Made by a program: the position numbers and the translations under genes. Source: Bog-473 sp963824195 (lineage in GTDB: Bacteria; Actinomycetota; Acidimicrobiia; Acidimicrobiales; RAAP-2). Taken from it: a stretch of 64,000 nucleotides of DNA. The stretch is taken from assembly GCA_963824195.1 (NCBI GenBank), contig CAWGOJ010000008.1, positions 186,001-250,000 of the forward strand, read 5' to 3'. Position 1 is the stretch's first letter; each line of letters opens with the position of its first letter. A model generated the notes under the pieces. It ran no database searches. It was not told the DNA's origin and was given only the letters and a program-made list of their open reading frames with translations. Below are positions 38,176 through 47,613 of the stretch, one piece after another.

Positions 38176-39705
38176 TCAGGAACCCGAGGTCGACGGCAGC
38201 GGCTTGAAGAGCTGCACCGTCACCCAGCACGTGCCCTGGGGCTTGTGGTTCGTCTTCAGCTTGCACTGCGAGGACGGCGGCACGTTGTTGTGGATCTTCA
38301 CGACCTGGTACTCGGTCGGCCCGTAGAACTTGTCGGGCCCGAAGCTCCAGACGGGCGACAGGCTCCCGGGGAAGTTCGTGATCTTGGACATGGCGGTCAC
38401 GAAGGTGCGCCGGTTGAGATCCGGGCCGGCGTTGGTGGCCGCCGTGGCGAAGAGCTTGATGGCGCTGCACCAGGACGCGATGGGACCCTGCTCCTCGATG
38501 TAGTAGCTCGTGGCCGGGGGCACCGGCTTCGGGTAGGCCTTGTGCCACGCCTCGTAGCAGGCCCGTACGCCGGGGTCGTAGCCCCCCTGGCTCTCGGGCC
38601 GCGCGTCGTCGAAGCCGCCGAGCGTCTCGGTGGTGACGCCCTCCTGCCCGTTGAGCGCCTGCTCGTACGGGGTGGGGATGAGGCCGAGCGCCAGCTCGAC
38701 GGAGCTCTCGTAGTCGCTCAGCAGGAGCTTGGGGAAGTACTGCTGGGAGGTCTCGGCGCCGATGTAGGGGAAGAACGCCGGCTCCTCCAGGAGCGGGATG
38801 ACCGATGTGATACCCGCCGCCTTGAAGCGCTCCACGGCGAGCTGGACGTCCGAGTTCGTCGTGGCCGTTTCGTTGTTGCCGGACGCCACGGTGACGACCG
38901 TCGGCGTCACGCCGATCTTCTTGAGGTCGGGCAGCAGGTTCTGGTTGAGGGCGTCCTGATCGCTCGTCCGGTCGCCGACGATGACGCCCACCTTGGCCGA
39001 GCCGCCCAGGAGCTTGGCGCTGTGTCCCCACTGGACCAATGCCGCCAGCACGGCGCCGTCGTCCGCACCCGTCCACCACAGGTAGGGCGAGCCCAGCTGC
39101 GTCCACTGCGACGTGGTGGTCCACGCCGCGATCATCGGGGTCTGCCCCTGCTGGGTGATGCAGAGCTCGTCGTCCCCGGTCCAGTCCCCGAGGCCGTCGA
39201 CCACTGCGAACACCGGCGGGCTCCCCTCGGTCCAGTCCTTGCAGAGCGCCTGCATGCCCGCCTCGTCCTGCGGGTCGAACTGCACGATCATCGGGTTGAT
39301 CTTGCGCCCGTGGATCCCGCCGGCGTTGTTGATCTGGTCCACGAAGAAATTGATCGCCTTGGTCTGCTCGCCGTACTCGACGTCCTCCGCGAAGCCGAGC
39401 TTCCCGGCCTCGGAGTTCAGGTTGACGATCGGGAACACCACGTTGATGGAGTTCGTCGTCACGCCGCGCGAACTGGTGCTGGCCTGCGACACCGGCGTCG
39501 TCGGGGACGCCACCTCCGCCGCCCCCGCCGCGCCCGCTCCCCCGTCGCTCGACGGCGCCAGGTCGATCCACAGCACGAGGCCGACGATCACGGCAAGGAC
39601 CAGCACGATCGTGCGCACCTGCATGGCGGCGGGTCGGCGGCGCAAACGGCGCCACGAGCGGCCCAGCGGAGCCAGCGGGTTGAGGTGCAGCGTCGACGTG
39701 TCCAT
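38176..39705 (-). CDS. Periplasmic substrate-binding protein of a Liv-type ABC transporter
   Basis: A 509-residue type I binding protein. It starts at the ATG at 39705 (MDTST) and has one N-terminal hydrophobic segment (RTIVLVLAVIVGLVLWIDLAP) with no lipobox cysteine, so it should be membrane-anchored by an uncleaved helix. The body (GVTTNSINVVFPIVNLN, INNAGGIHGRKINPMIVQFD, WTTTSQWTQLG) is of the branched-chain amino-acid-binding (LivJ) superfamily, which also contains receptors for amides, urea, aromatic and sugar-acid ligands. It is the last of nine same-strand genes and probably serves the fused permease upstream. The ligand is not known. Confidence 0.88.
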   Translation of the reverse strand: MDTSTLHLNPLAPLGRSWRRLRRRPAAMQVRTIVLVLAVIVGLVLWIDLAPSSDGGAGAAGAAEVASPTTPVSQASTSSRGVTTNSINVVFPIVNLNSEAGKLGFAEDVEYGEQTKAINFFVDQINNAGGIHGRKINPMIVQFDPQDEAGMQALCKDWTEGSPPVFAVVDGLGDWTGDDELCITQQGQTPMIAAWTTTSQWTQLGSPYLWWTGADDGAVLAALVQWGHSAKLLGGSAKVGVIVGDRTSDQDALNQNLLPDLKKIGVTPTVVTVASGNNETATTNSDVQLAVERFKAAGITSVIPLLEEPAFFPYIGAETSQQYFPKLLLSDYESSVELALGLIPTPYEQALNGQEGVTTETLGGFDDARPESQGGYDPGVRACYEAWHKAYPKPVPPATSYYIEEQGPIASWCSAIKLFATAATNAGPDLNRRTFVTAMSKITNFPGSLSPVWSFGPDKFYGPTEYQVVKIHNNVPPSSQCKLKTNHKPQGTCWVTVQLFKPLPSTSGS

Positions 39706-39719
39706 GTTCCCCTTTGCCC

Positions 39720-40568
39720 TCAACCTTCCCTCGGTGCGGTGCCGTCCTGATGGACAGGCCCCGACGCCAGAAGCGCCTCGTCGCTCGCCCCAAGGTAGGC
39801 CATGAGCGCCTTCGGATCAGCGCGCACCTCCTCGGGGGGTCCGGCGACGGCGACCCGACCCAACTCCATCACCACGACCGACGAACACAGCGAGAAGACG
39901 AGCGGGACGTCGTGCTCGACCAGCACGATCGTGGTGTCGGCCACCTGGTGGATGCGCTGGAGCAACGGGATGAAGGCCTCGGCCTCCCGTTGGGCGATGC
40001 CCGCCGTGGGCTCGTCGAGCAGCAGCAGCCTCGGGTTGGCCAGCACGATGGAAGCGAGGTCCACCACGCGTCGGGTGCCGGTGGAGAGCTCCGCCGTCCG
40101 GTGATCGTGGAAGCGGCCCAGCCCGAAGGCGTCAATGACCTGGTCCACGGCGGCGCGCTTGGCGCGCTCGGCCCGGCGCGCCCAGGGCAGCTGCAGAGTC
40201 GTCGACAGCACGGACACTTCGCGCTTCGCGTCCTCGCAGAGCATCAGCACGTCGTAGACCGTCAGCTCGGGGTAGAGCCGGCAGTCCTGGAACGAACGGA
40301 TCATGCCGATCCCCGCCCGCTCCTCGGGCATGTACTCCGCCAGGTCGACCCCGTCGAGCTCCACCGCGCCCCGGTCCGGCGGGACCAGACCCGAGATCAT
40401 GTCGAGCGTGGTCGTCTTGCCCGACCCGTTGGCTCCGATCAGGCCGACGATGGCACCCGGTTCCGCGCTGAAGCTCACGTCGTCGACGGCGCGGACACCG
40501 CCGAAGGTGACGCGCAGGTCGCGCACCTCGAGGCGGGCCGGCCCGGTCGGGAAGCCCTCCTGTGCCAT
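39720..40568 (-). CDS. livG: LivG-type ABC transporter ATP-binding protein
   Basis: A 282-residue ATPase. Walker A is GANGSGKTTT, Walker B RLLLLDEPTAG with the catalytic Glu and the switch His is in VLVEHDVPLV. The signature motif reads ELSTGTRR in place of LSGGQ, an unusual form. The LivG-specific insertion after Walker A is partly kept (RSFQDCRLYPELTVYDVL). The ATG shares one base with the stop of the upstream permease (TGATG), so translation is coupled. Cytoplasmic; pairs with the ATPase half of the MFS-LivF fusion. Confidence 0.92.
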   Translation of the reverse strand: MAQEGFPTGPARLEVRDLRVTFGGVRAVDDVSFSAEPGAIVGLIGANGSGKTTTLDMISGLVPPDRGAVELDGVDLAEYMPEERAGIGMIRSFQDCRLYPELTVYDVLMLCEDAKREVSVLSTTLQLPWARRAERAKRAAVDQVIDAFGLGRFHDHRTAELSTGTRRVVDLASIVLANPRLLLLDEPTAGIAQREAEAFIPLLQRIHQVADTTIVLVEHDVPLVFSLCSSVVVMELGRVAVAGPPEEVRADPKALMAYLGASDEALLASGPVHQDGTAPREG

Positions 40569-42610
40569 CAGTCGACGCCCCCCGCCACGAGCTCACGCCC
40601 ACCGGCACCCGGTTCGTCCCCCGACGCGCCGACACCATGTGACGGCGGATCCCCCGAGCGGCGCTGCAACAGCGTGCGCAGCCCGAGCGCGGTCACGTCG
40701 CCGGCCCGGCGGAGCACCTCGGCCAGGCCGCCGGGCAGGTAGAGCAGGAAGGCGATCAGCCCGATGCCACTCGTCAGGAACTGGATCGTCGGATTGGCGC
40801 CGAAGATCGCCGGCAGGCCTTCGAGGTAGAGGGCGCCCAGGATCGCCCCGGGGATGGAGCCGAGGCCGCCGATCACCACCATGGAGATGATGAGGAACGA
40901 GATGGTCGGGTCGAAGGTGTCGGTGCTCAGCCGTTGCGTGGCAAATGCGAAGCACACCCCGGCGTAGCCGGCCATGAAGCCGGACAGGCCGAAGGCCAGG
41001 AGCTTCGTCCGCAGCACCGGGATGCCCATGGCCGCGGCGGTGATCTCGTTGTCCCGCACGGCCACCAGCCGCCGGGCGACGCCGTGGTCGCGCCACGTGC
41101 GCACCGCCAGCACGGAGAGCACCAGGATGCCGAGCGAGAAGAGCGCGAAGGCGCGCTCGGACTGCAGGTTCAGCCCGAACAGCTCCGGCCGGGCGATCAC
41201 CTGCGAACCCGCGGGCAGCCCGGTGCACAGCGTCTTGTGCAGCACGGGCAGTGTCCAGCACGTGGTGGGCAGCACCGACTGCTGCATGAAGTACGCGAAG
41301 CCCAGCGTGCTGACCGCCAGGAAGAGGCCCGGCATGCGCAGCGCGGGCAGACCGATGAGGATGGCCACCACCGCCGTCACGGCGCCGCCGAAGAGCAGCA
41401 GGAGCGGGAGGGGTACCGAGTTCCCGAGGTGGGCCGCCATGAGCGAGCCGACGGCGACGAGGCCGAACTGGCCCAGGGACAGCTGCCCGGCCCAGCCGGT
41501 GAGGATGGTCAGCGAGAGGGCGATCACCGCGTAGATGCAGATCTGGCTGAACAGGTAGGTGCGGCCGATGTCGAGGACGAAGGGCAGCAGGACGGCCAGG
41601 CCGAGGGCCAGCCACACCCCCGACACCGAGACCGACTGGCGCAGCCGGTCGGCCTGGCGCGCCACCGTCGCCTTCCCGCCCTCGGACCAGGTCGACCCCG
41701 CAGCCGTCCGCGTCCCCTTGCGCATGGCGCGCACGCGTATCAGCAGGACGACCAGGATCAGGGCGTAGAAGATCGCCACGTCAATGGCCGTGGCGTTGTT
41801 CGACGACAGCGTGTTCCACTGCAGGAGCTCGTAGAAGATCCCCACCCCGATGCCGGCCACGAAGGCCACCGTGAGGTTGACCATGGCGCCGATGAGCGCA
41901 GCCGTGAGGGCGAACAGCAGCAGGTCCGGGCTGAGCGCCTGGGTCAGGGCGCTCGTCTGGCCCGGCGCGTTGAGGATGGCGTTGAAGGCAGAGAGCGCGC
42001 CCGCCACCGTCCACGTCAACGTCGAGGTGCGCCGGATCCACACCCCCGAGAGGCGGGCCGAGTCCGCGTTCTCCGACATGGCGCGCATGGAGAGGCCCCA
42101 GTTGGTCGAGCGCACGGCCACGGCCAGTGCGATGGCGACGATGGGCGCCACGATCATGGTCAGGACCTGCGCCGGCGTGAAGATGACCGAGCCGATGGAG
42201 AACGAGATGTCGAAGGGCACCGGGACCGGCTCGTAGAGGTTCTTGGGCCGGATGAAGGGCAGTGCGGTGAGGGCCAGCAGCACCTGGCTCAGCCCGATGG
42301 TGGCCACCATGAGGAGGACGCGGGCACGCGCGAAGAGCCGGCGGAGCACCAGTTCGGAGAGCGCGCCGACGCCGGCGGCGAGCCCGATGGAGAGGACGAG
42401 CGAGAACCAGTACTCGAAGTGGAAGTCGGCGGTGAGCTTGACCAGGAAGACGGCCGCGATGACCCCCACCTGGCCCTGGGCGAAGTTGATGATCCGGTTG
42501 GTCCGGTAGATGAGGACGAGGCCGACGGCGAGGAGGCCGTACCCGAGGCCGATGATGGCCCCCTGCAGGACGATGCCGCTCGGGGCGGACAGCGCCAGGA
42601 GGGAGAGCAC
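40568..42610 (-). CDS. Fused LivH-LivM permease
   Basis: A 680-residue protein joining both Liv permeases. Residues about 1-290 are LivH-like (LIYRTNRIINFAQGQVGVIAA, GLSMRAMSENADSARLSG) and about 330-640 LivM-like (YAVIALSLTILTGWAGQLSLG, VRDNEITAAAMGI). The linker around 300-330 is basic and charged. The fusion is common in actinobacteria and gives the complete membrane part of the importer in one chain. It starts two bases after the MFS-LivF stop and ends in a one-base overlap with livG. It has about 17-18 hydrophobic segments. Confidence 0.92.
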   Translation of the reverse strand: MLSLLALSAPSGIVLQGAIIGLGYGLLAVGLVLIYRTNRIINFAQGQVGVIAAVFLVKLTADFHFEYWFSLVLSIGLAAGVGALSELVLRRLFARARVLLMVATIGLSQVLLALTALPFIRPKNLYEPVPVPFDISFSIGSVIFTPAQVLTMIVAPIVAIALAVAVRSTNWGLSMRAMSENADSARLSGVWIRRTSTLTWTVAGALSAFNAILNAPGQTSALTQALSPDLLLFALTAALIGAMVNLTVAFVAGIGVGIFYELLQWNTLSSNNATAIDVAIFYALILVVLLIRVRAMRKGTRTAAGSTWSEGGKATVARQADRLRQSVSVSGVWLALGLAVLLPFVLDIGRTYLFSQICIYAVIALSLTILTGWAGQLSLGQFGLVAVGSLMAAHLGNSVPLPLLLLFGGAVTAVVAILIGLPALRMPGLFLAVSTLGFAYFMQQSVLPTTCWTLPVLHKTLCTGLPAGSQVIARPELFGLNLQSERAFALFSLGILVLSVLAVRTWRDHGVARRLVAVRDNEITAAAMGIPVLRTKLLAFGLSGFMAGYAGVCFAFATQRLSTDTFDPTISFLIISMVVIGGLGSIPGAILGALYLEGLPAIFGANPTIQFLTSGIGLIAFLLYLPGGLAEVLRRAGDVTALGLRTLLQRRSGDPPSHGVGASGDEPGAGGRELVAGGVD

Positions 42611-42612
42611 GG

Positions 42613-44817
42613 TCAGGCGAGCCCGGCCCCGGCGGCGCCGAGGAAGACGGGGCGCAGGAGGTCGTCGCGCCCGAGTAGCTCGGCGGTGGGACCGTCGAAG
42701 CGGATGGTGCCGCGCTCCATGAAGAAGCAGCGCGAGGCCAGGCTGAGCGCCCGGTTCACGCTCTGCTCGACGATGATCACCGTCGTGCCGGCCGCGTTGA
42801 TCCGGCGCACCATGCCCATCAGGCGGTCGACGGTCATGGGGGCCAGCCCGAGTGCCAGCTCGTCGATCATGAGCAGACGAGGCTTGGTCATCATCACCCG
42901 CGCCAGGGCCAGCATCTGCTGTTCGCCGCCCGAGAGCGTGCCGGCCGGCTGGTCGATGCGCGCCGCCAGCTCGGGGAAGACCTCGAGGGCCTCGTCGAGG
43001 GCGCCGGTGGCTCGGGCCCGGTCGCGCCGCAGGATGTGCCCGCCGATGCGCAGGTTGTCACGCACCGTGAGGCCCGGGAATGTCATCTTGCCCCCGACGA
43101 GCAGCGCCACCCCCTCGTCAATGATCTGCTCGGGTTCCAGGTAGGTGGAGTTCATGCCGAAGACGCGGATCACGCCGCGATGGGGATGCGACAAACCCGA
43201 GACCGCACGCAGCAGCGTCGACTTGCCCGCCCCGTTCGTCCCCAGCAGCGCCACCATCTCCCCGTCGGCGACCTCGAGGTTGACGTCGAAGAGGACCTGG
43301 TTGGTGCCGTAGAAGAAGTCGAGGTTGTGGACCTGGAGGGCGGGGATCCCCCCACCCGCCTGCCGCCGCTTCCCCTCGGCGTAGCGCTCGAGGACATCTT
43401 CGATGACCAAGGTGATGTCCCGGCGCACGCAGCGCGAGCCGATGACGAGCAGGAGCCCGCCCACCGCACAGACGGGGAAGATCAGCGTGAGCGACACGAT
43501 GATGCCGTGCAGGCCGCCGATGGCGTCGGACACCGCTCCCACCAGCACCGACCCGGCGAAGCCGCCGAAGACGAGCGAGTAGACGCCGAACATGGCGAAG
43601 CAGATGGTGCGCATCTCGGGCGGGGCGGTGGCGGCCAGCGTGAGGAAGATGCAGATGGCCAGCGGCGACACCGAGGCGTTGGCCAGGAACTGCAGGGTGA
43701 CCACCATCCAGAGCTGGGGGACGTAGAGGGAGAGGACGAAGAACCCGCCGTAGGCCGTGATGCAGATGCCGGAGATGACGAGCGGGCGCTGGGGGGCGCG
43801 GCGGAAGTAGCGGTCGCCGAACACGTAGGCGATGGGGAGCCCGAGGAAGGCGGCCAGGCCGATGATGGCGTACACCTCGCTGCGCGAAGCCGTGTCGAGG
43901 TGGAATTTGTCGATGAAGAACAGGTTGCCGAACAGCCCGGCGCCCGTCCCGGCGAAGCCGAGGATGGCCACGGCCACCAGCTCGTAGTACAAGGAGCGGA
44001 CCCGCAGCAGCCTGGTCACCGCCGAGCCGAGGAGGACCCGGGGCGCCTTCTCCTGCTGGCTGTGGAGGTCCATGCCCGAGGCCTTGAGGATGTGGCTGCT
44101 CTCGTTGGCACCCTTCTCCGGCTCCTTCAGCGTGAAGAGGGCGAAGCCGAGCGGGATGCCCGCCAACGCCACCAGCAGCCCGTAGCGCCAGTTGTGGGCG
44201 ATCGTCACGACGTAGCCGAAGATCAGGATCCCGATGGTCTGCGACAGGGGGTCGGAGAGGTTGTGCCAGCTGAAGATCCGTCCCCGCCCCTCGGTCGGGT
44301 AGGCGTCCGAAAGGTACGAGTTGTGCACCGTGTTGTTCACCCCGGTGCCCACCGAGGCGGCCAGGTAGAGGAAGGCGAACCACCAGACGTTGGGCGAGAG
44401 CGCCATCAGGCTGCCGAAGGCGGCGAAGACGAGCAGGGCGACGCCCGCCACCAGTTTGCGGCTGCCCCGGTCGGCCCACAGGGCCAGCGGGACCGCCCAG
44501 AGAAGCTGGGAGACCTGGGCGATGAAGGCCACCGCACCCAGCGAGGCGTTGGACATGTGGAACGAGATCTTGAGGTTGTTCCCGACGAGGGCGATCCCGT
44601 TGCCGAACGTGCCCGGCACCAGCGCCGCCGCGGTCAGGAGGACGAGCGGTGCGTAGCCGTAGCCGTGGAGGATGCCGAGCAGCGGTGGTGGCTTGCCCTC
44701 CCCCGTGCCCGGCATGACGTCGATGTCCGCGACCACGTCGGGATCCCTGACCTGGGCCACGGCCTCGCGCAGCAGGTCCTCGGGAACGGCGAAGTCGAAC
44801 AGCGGATCGTCGGGCAC
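42613..44817 (-). CDS. MFS transporter fused to a LivF-type ABC ATPase
   Basis: A 734-residue fusion. After about 50 soluble residues, the N-terminal two thirds is an MFS permease of about 12 segments, with motif A in ALWADRGSRKLVAG and SLSDAYPTEGRGRIFSWHNLSD-like loops. From about residue 490 a LivF ATPase follows: GTNGAGKST (Walker A), LSGGEQQ (signature) and RLLMIDELALG (Walker B). It takes the place normally held by livF in a Liv operon, so the ATPase half should power the fused LivHM with LivG. What the MFS half contributes is unclear: a second route for the same substrate or a coupled exchanger. The start is GTG at 44817. Both halves are in frame and intact. Confidence 0.9.
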   Translation of the reverse strand: MPDDPLFDFAVPEDLLREAVAQVRDPDVVADIDVMPGTGEGKPPPLLGILHGYGYAPLVLLTAAALVPGTFGNGIALVGNNLKISFHMSNASLGAVAFIAQVSQLLWAVPLALWADRGSRKLVAGVALLVFAAFGSLMALSPNVWWFAFLYLAASVGTGVNNTVHNSYLSDAYPTEGRGRIFSWHNLSDPLSQTIGILIFGYVVTIAHNWRYGLLVALAGIPLGFALFTLKEPEKGANESSHILKASGMDLHSQQEKAPRVLLGSAVTRLLRVRSLYYELVAVAILGFAGTGAGLFGNLFFIDKFHLDTASRSEVYAIIGLAAFLGLPIAYVFGDRYFRRAPQRPLVISGICITAYGGFFVLSLYVPQLWMVVTLQFLANASVSPLAICIFLTLAATAPPEMRTICFAMFGVYSLVFGGFAGSVLVGAVSDAIGGLHGIIVSLTLIFPVCAVGGLLLVIGSRCVRRDITLVIEDVLERYAEGKRRQAGGGIPALQVHNLDFFYGTNQVLFDVNLEVADGEMVALLGTNGAGKSTLLRAVSGLSHPHRGVIRVFGMNSTYLEPEQIIDEGVALLVGGKMTFPGLTVRDNLRIGGHILRRDRARATGALDEALEVFPELAARIDQPAGTLSGGEQQMLALARVMMTKPRLLMIDELALGLAPMTVDRLMGMVRRINAAGTTVIIVEQSVNRALSLASRCFFMERGTIRFDGPTAELLGRDDLLRPVFLGAAGAGLA

Positions 44818-44867
44818 CGGTTGGGGACTCTATCCCTGACACCGGCGTCAGATAGGGGTGGGCACCC

Positions 44868-46130
44868 TCAGAACTCCGGACGGACGGTCGCCACCGTGAG
44901 CGGCCCCTCGGGGATGACGGCCACGCGCGCGCCCGGCCCCAGCCGCTCCAGCGCCACCGCGACAGCGCGGTCGAGATCGGGGGCGGGGACGAGCAGCGCG
45001 CTCGCGATGGCACGCTCGTCGAGTCCCCCGGCGTGCAGGTGCACCTCGGCCCGGGCGAGCACGCGGCCGAGAACCTGGGCCTGCCAGCGGTCGAGCTCGG
45101 GCTGGCCGGTGGCGCCGGCGAGGTCGGCCGGCGAGCCCGCGCCCTCCAGCAGGCGGGCGAACGCGCCGCCCGCCGGCACCCCGTCCTCGCAGGCGGCGGC
45201 CATGACGACGATCCCGGCGTCGCGCACGATGCGCTCGGCGGCGGCCATGCCCTTGACGGCCTGGTAGAGGTTGCGGTCCAGGGGGTACCCGCCGTTGGTC
45301 GTCACGACGAGGTCGAAGGGCGCCGCCACCTCGCGCACGGCGGAAGCGCGCACGTGCGCGCAGGCGGCGTCGTGGGCCTCGGGCAGCGGGCCGGCGAAGA
45401 CGGCTGCCACCCGGCGCTCCCGGTTGATGGCGACGTCGAGCGACAGGTGCGGTGGCGCCAGCGCCGTGGCGGCCCGGACGAAGTCGTGCACCGGGTTCCC
45501 CCACCGGGTGACGAAGGTGGCCCGTGCGTCGGCGATGCGCCGGGGGTGGTGTGCCTCCAGGACGGTGTCGGTGGCGGCCAGCCCCGGGCACACCGCCTTG
45601 GGGCCGCCGCTGAAACCGGCGAAGAAGTGGGGCTCGACGAACCCGGTGATGATGCGCACGTCGGCTTCGACGTATTCGCGCTGGAGGAGCACCGCCGCCC
45701 CGTCCACCTCGCCGACGCGCACGTGTGCGTCGCCCGTCGCGTCGTGGTCGACGATGGCGTAGCGCGCCACGATGCCAGGGCCCACGAGCTCCTCCATCTC
45801 TTCGGCCGTGGCCTGCCGGTGGGTCCCGGTGGCGCACAGGAGCGTGACGTGCTCATCGGGCACCCCGGCCCGCGCCAGCTCCTCCAGCAGCGGCGGCAGC
45901 ACGGTGCGGTTGGGCATGGGACGCGTCAGGTCGGGGAAGACGACGGCCACCCTCCCGGCGCGTCCGAGGAGCTCCGCCAGCGGCGGCCCGGCCAGCGGGC
46001 GCCGGAGCGCCCCGGTGATGGCCGCCGCCTCGTCGTCGAGGCCCGGCTGGTCGACCGGCGCCACGACCTCGGCGGTGTCGGGCACCTCGACGGACGTCCC
46101 CTGGCGGCCGTAGGCGAGCTCGACGCGCAC
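44868..46130 (-). CDS. LarA-like (lactate racemase/sugar-acid epimerase family, DUF2088) protein
   Basis: A 420-residue LarA-type enzyme. GTG at 46130, four bases after the kinase stop. The family residues for the nickel-pincer cofactor are in place: His in ATGTHRQ, His and Lys in EPHFFAGFSGGPKAVCPG and His in LEAHHPRRIA and WGNPVHDFV. FPDLTRPMPN is the N-terminal NTP-like motif. LarA homologues racemise or epimerise 2-hydroxy acids, including several sugar acids. In this operon a sugar-acid epimerisation is more likely than lactate racemisation. No larB, larC or larE cofactor gene is in the window. Confidence 0.85.
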   Translation of the reverse strand: MRVELAYGRQGTSVEVPDTAEVVAPVDQPGLDDEAAAITGALRRPLAGPPLAELLGRAGRVAVVFPDLTRPMPNRTVLPPLLEELARAGVPDEHVTLLCATGTHRQATAEEMEELVGPGIVARYAIVDHDATGDAHVRVGEVDGAAVLLQREYVEADVRIITGFVEPHFFAGFSGGPKAVCPGLAATDTVLEAHHPRRIADARATFVTRWGNPVHDFVRAATALAPPHLSLDVAINRERRVAAVFAGPLPEAHDAACAHVRASAVREVAAPFDLVVTTNGGYPLDRNLYQAVKGMAAAERIVRDAGIVVMAAACEDGVPAGGAFARLLEGAGSPADLAGATGQPELDRWQAQVLGRVLARAEVHLHAGGLDERAIASALLVPAPDLDRAVAVALERLGPGARVAVIPEGPLTVATVRPEF

Positions 46131-46134
46131 CGGC

Positions 46135-47613
46135 TCAGTAGGCGGGGCTGTGGCCGGGATCGGGGAGCGACTCGGTCGCGGCCAGCACCGCCTCCGCGAC
46201 GTGGTCAGCCCGGGGTCGCAAGCCGCGGTAGACATCGACGCCCGCGGGGTCCGGCTCGATCAGGGCCTCGACTGGATCGAGCACGTCGAGCGAGAACCCC
46301 ATGCCGAGGGCGCGGCCCGCCAGCAGCGCGGCGCCGGCCGAGGCCGCCTCGCCCGAGCGGTGGCGCGTCGCGGGCACGCCGAGGACGGAGGTCAGGACCT
46401 CGACCCAGACGGGTAACCCCGACCCCGCACCGCCGAGGGTCACGCCCGCGGCGGTCGAGCCCCCGAGACGGCCCACCGTGACCACCTCCATGACCCGCAA
46501 CACGTCCCAGGCCACCGCCTCCATCACCGCCCGCGCCAGGTCGTTGGCGCCGTGGGCGGCGCCGAGGCCCACGAACCCCGCCCGGGCGTCGTCGCGCCAC
46601 CACGGGGCCCGAGCCCCGTCGAGCCATGGCACCGCCACCACCCCGCGCGCGCCGGGCGGGCTCTCGCCGGCCAGACGAGCCAGCTCATCGGGCGTGCTGC
46701 CGAGCAGCCGCCCCAGCCAGGCCAGGAAGGAGCCGGCGGCCGAAAGGCCGCCCTCGAGCAGCCAGCCCCCAGCCGCCGCCCGCGTCACCACCGCGCCGGC
46801 CGGCGAGGGGACGGGACGCTCGTGCACCGGCACCGACACGTTGCCGGTGGTGCCCCAGCTCACCATCGGGTGGTCCTCCGAGGCGCCCGACCCCAGCACC
46901 TCGCACTGGCGGTCGCCGGCACCGATGACCACCGGGATGCCCGGCCGCAGCCCGAGCTCGGCGCCCGGCACCGGCTTCAGGTGGCCGACCACGGTGTCGC
47001 ACGCCACGACGCTCGGGAGCTTGCCCAATGCGGGGCCCGCCAGCTCGCGCACGGCGTTGCCGTCGAAGTCGTACAGCCCGCTGCGCGACGCGAACGTGGC
47101 GTCGGTCACCGCCTGGTCCGTCATGCGGAACACAACCAGGTCGCGCGGCGACAGGATGATGTCGGCCGCCTCGAGGCGCCCCGGCTCGTGCTCGGCCAAC
47201 CAAGCCAGCTTCGCCGCCACCGCGCCGGCGTCGAGCGGGATCCCGGTGCGGGCCCGGTTGATGTCGTCGCCGCCCATGCGCTCCGCCAGCGCCCGCGCCT
47301 CGGCGGCGGCGCGGTGGTCTGACCACAGGATGCCCTTGCCGATCGGGTCGCCCTTGGCGGTCACTGGGACGAAGGTCTGCCGGGCGCCCGAGCACGCGAC
47401 GACGTCGACCTCCGCGAACGCCCGCGGCGCCTGGGCCCGGGCCTCGGCGCACGCGATGACGAGCGTGGTCCACCAGCGCAGCGGGTCCTGTTCGGCCCAC
47501 CCCACGTCGGGGTGCGTGGTGGTCAGCTCCGAACGGGCCAGTGCGGCCAGGCCGCCCTCGCCCCACAGGCCCACTTTGGTGACGGTCGTCCCGAAGTCGA
47601 TGGTCAGGATCAC
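46135..47613 (-). CDS. FGGY-family carbohydrate kinase
   Basis: A 492-residue kinase. The N-terminal phosphate loop is TIDFGTTVTKVGLW; GILWSDHRA and SGARQTFVPV belong to the sugar site, GAGDRQCEVLGSG carries the catalytic Asp, and GGAGSGLPVWVEVLTSVLG is the C-terminal adenosine motif. It is closest in plan to xylulokinases and relatives, so phosphorylation of a keto-sugar or sugar alcohol is expected. The GTG start overlaps the aldolase stop by four bases. Within the operon it likely primes the sugar for the aldolase. Confidence 0.9.
   Translation of the reverse strand: MILTIDFGTTVTKVGLWGEGGLAALARSELTTTHPDVGWAEQDPLRWWTTLVIACAEARAQAPRAFAEVDVVACSGARQTFVPVTAKGDPIGKGILWSDHRAAAEARALAERMGGDDINRARTGIPLDAGAVAAKLAWLAEHEPGRLEAADIILSPRDLVVFRMTDQAVTDATFASRSGLYDFDGNAVRELAGPALGKLPSVVACDTVVGHLKPVPGAELGLRPGIPVVIGAGDRQCEVLGSGASEDHPMVSWGTTGNVSVPVHERPVPSPAGAVVTRAAAGGWLLEGGLSAAGSFLAWLGRLLGSTPDELARLAGESPPGARGVVAVPWLDGARAPWWRDDARAGFVGLGAAHGANDLARAVMEAVAWDVLRVMEVVTVGRLGGSTAAGVTLGGAGSGLPVWVEVLTSVLGVPATRHRSGEAASAGAALLAGRALGMGFSLDVLDPVEALIEPDPAGVDVYRGLRPRADHVAEAVLAATESLPDPGHSPAY

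Noticed and set aside
40934..45267. Two long plus-strand frames opposite the Liv permease and the MFS-LivF fusion
   Set aside because: Charged, repetitive, no motif; the minus-strand genes carry all the conserved motifs.
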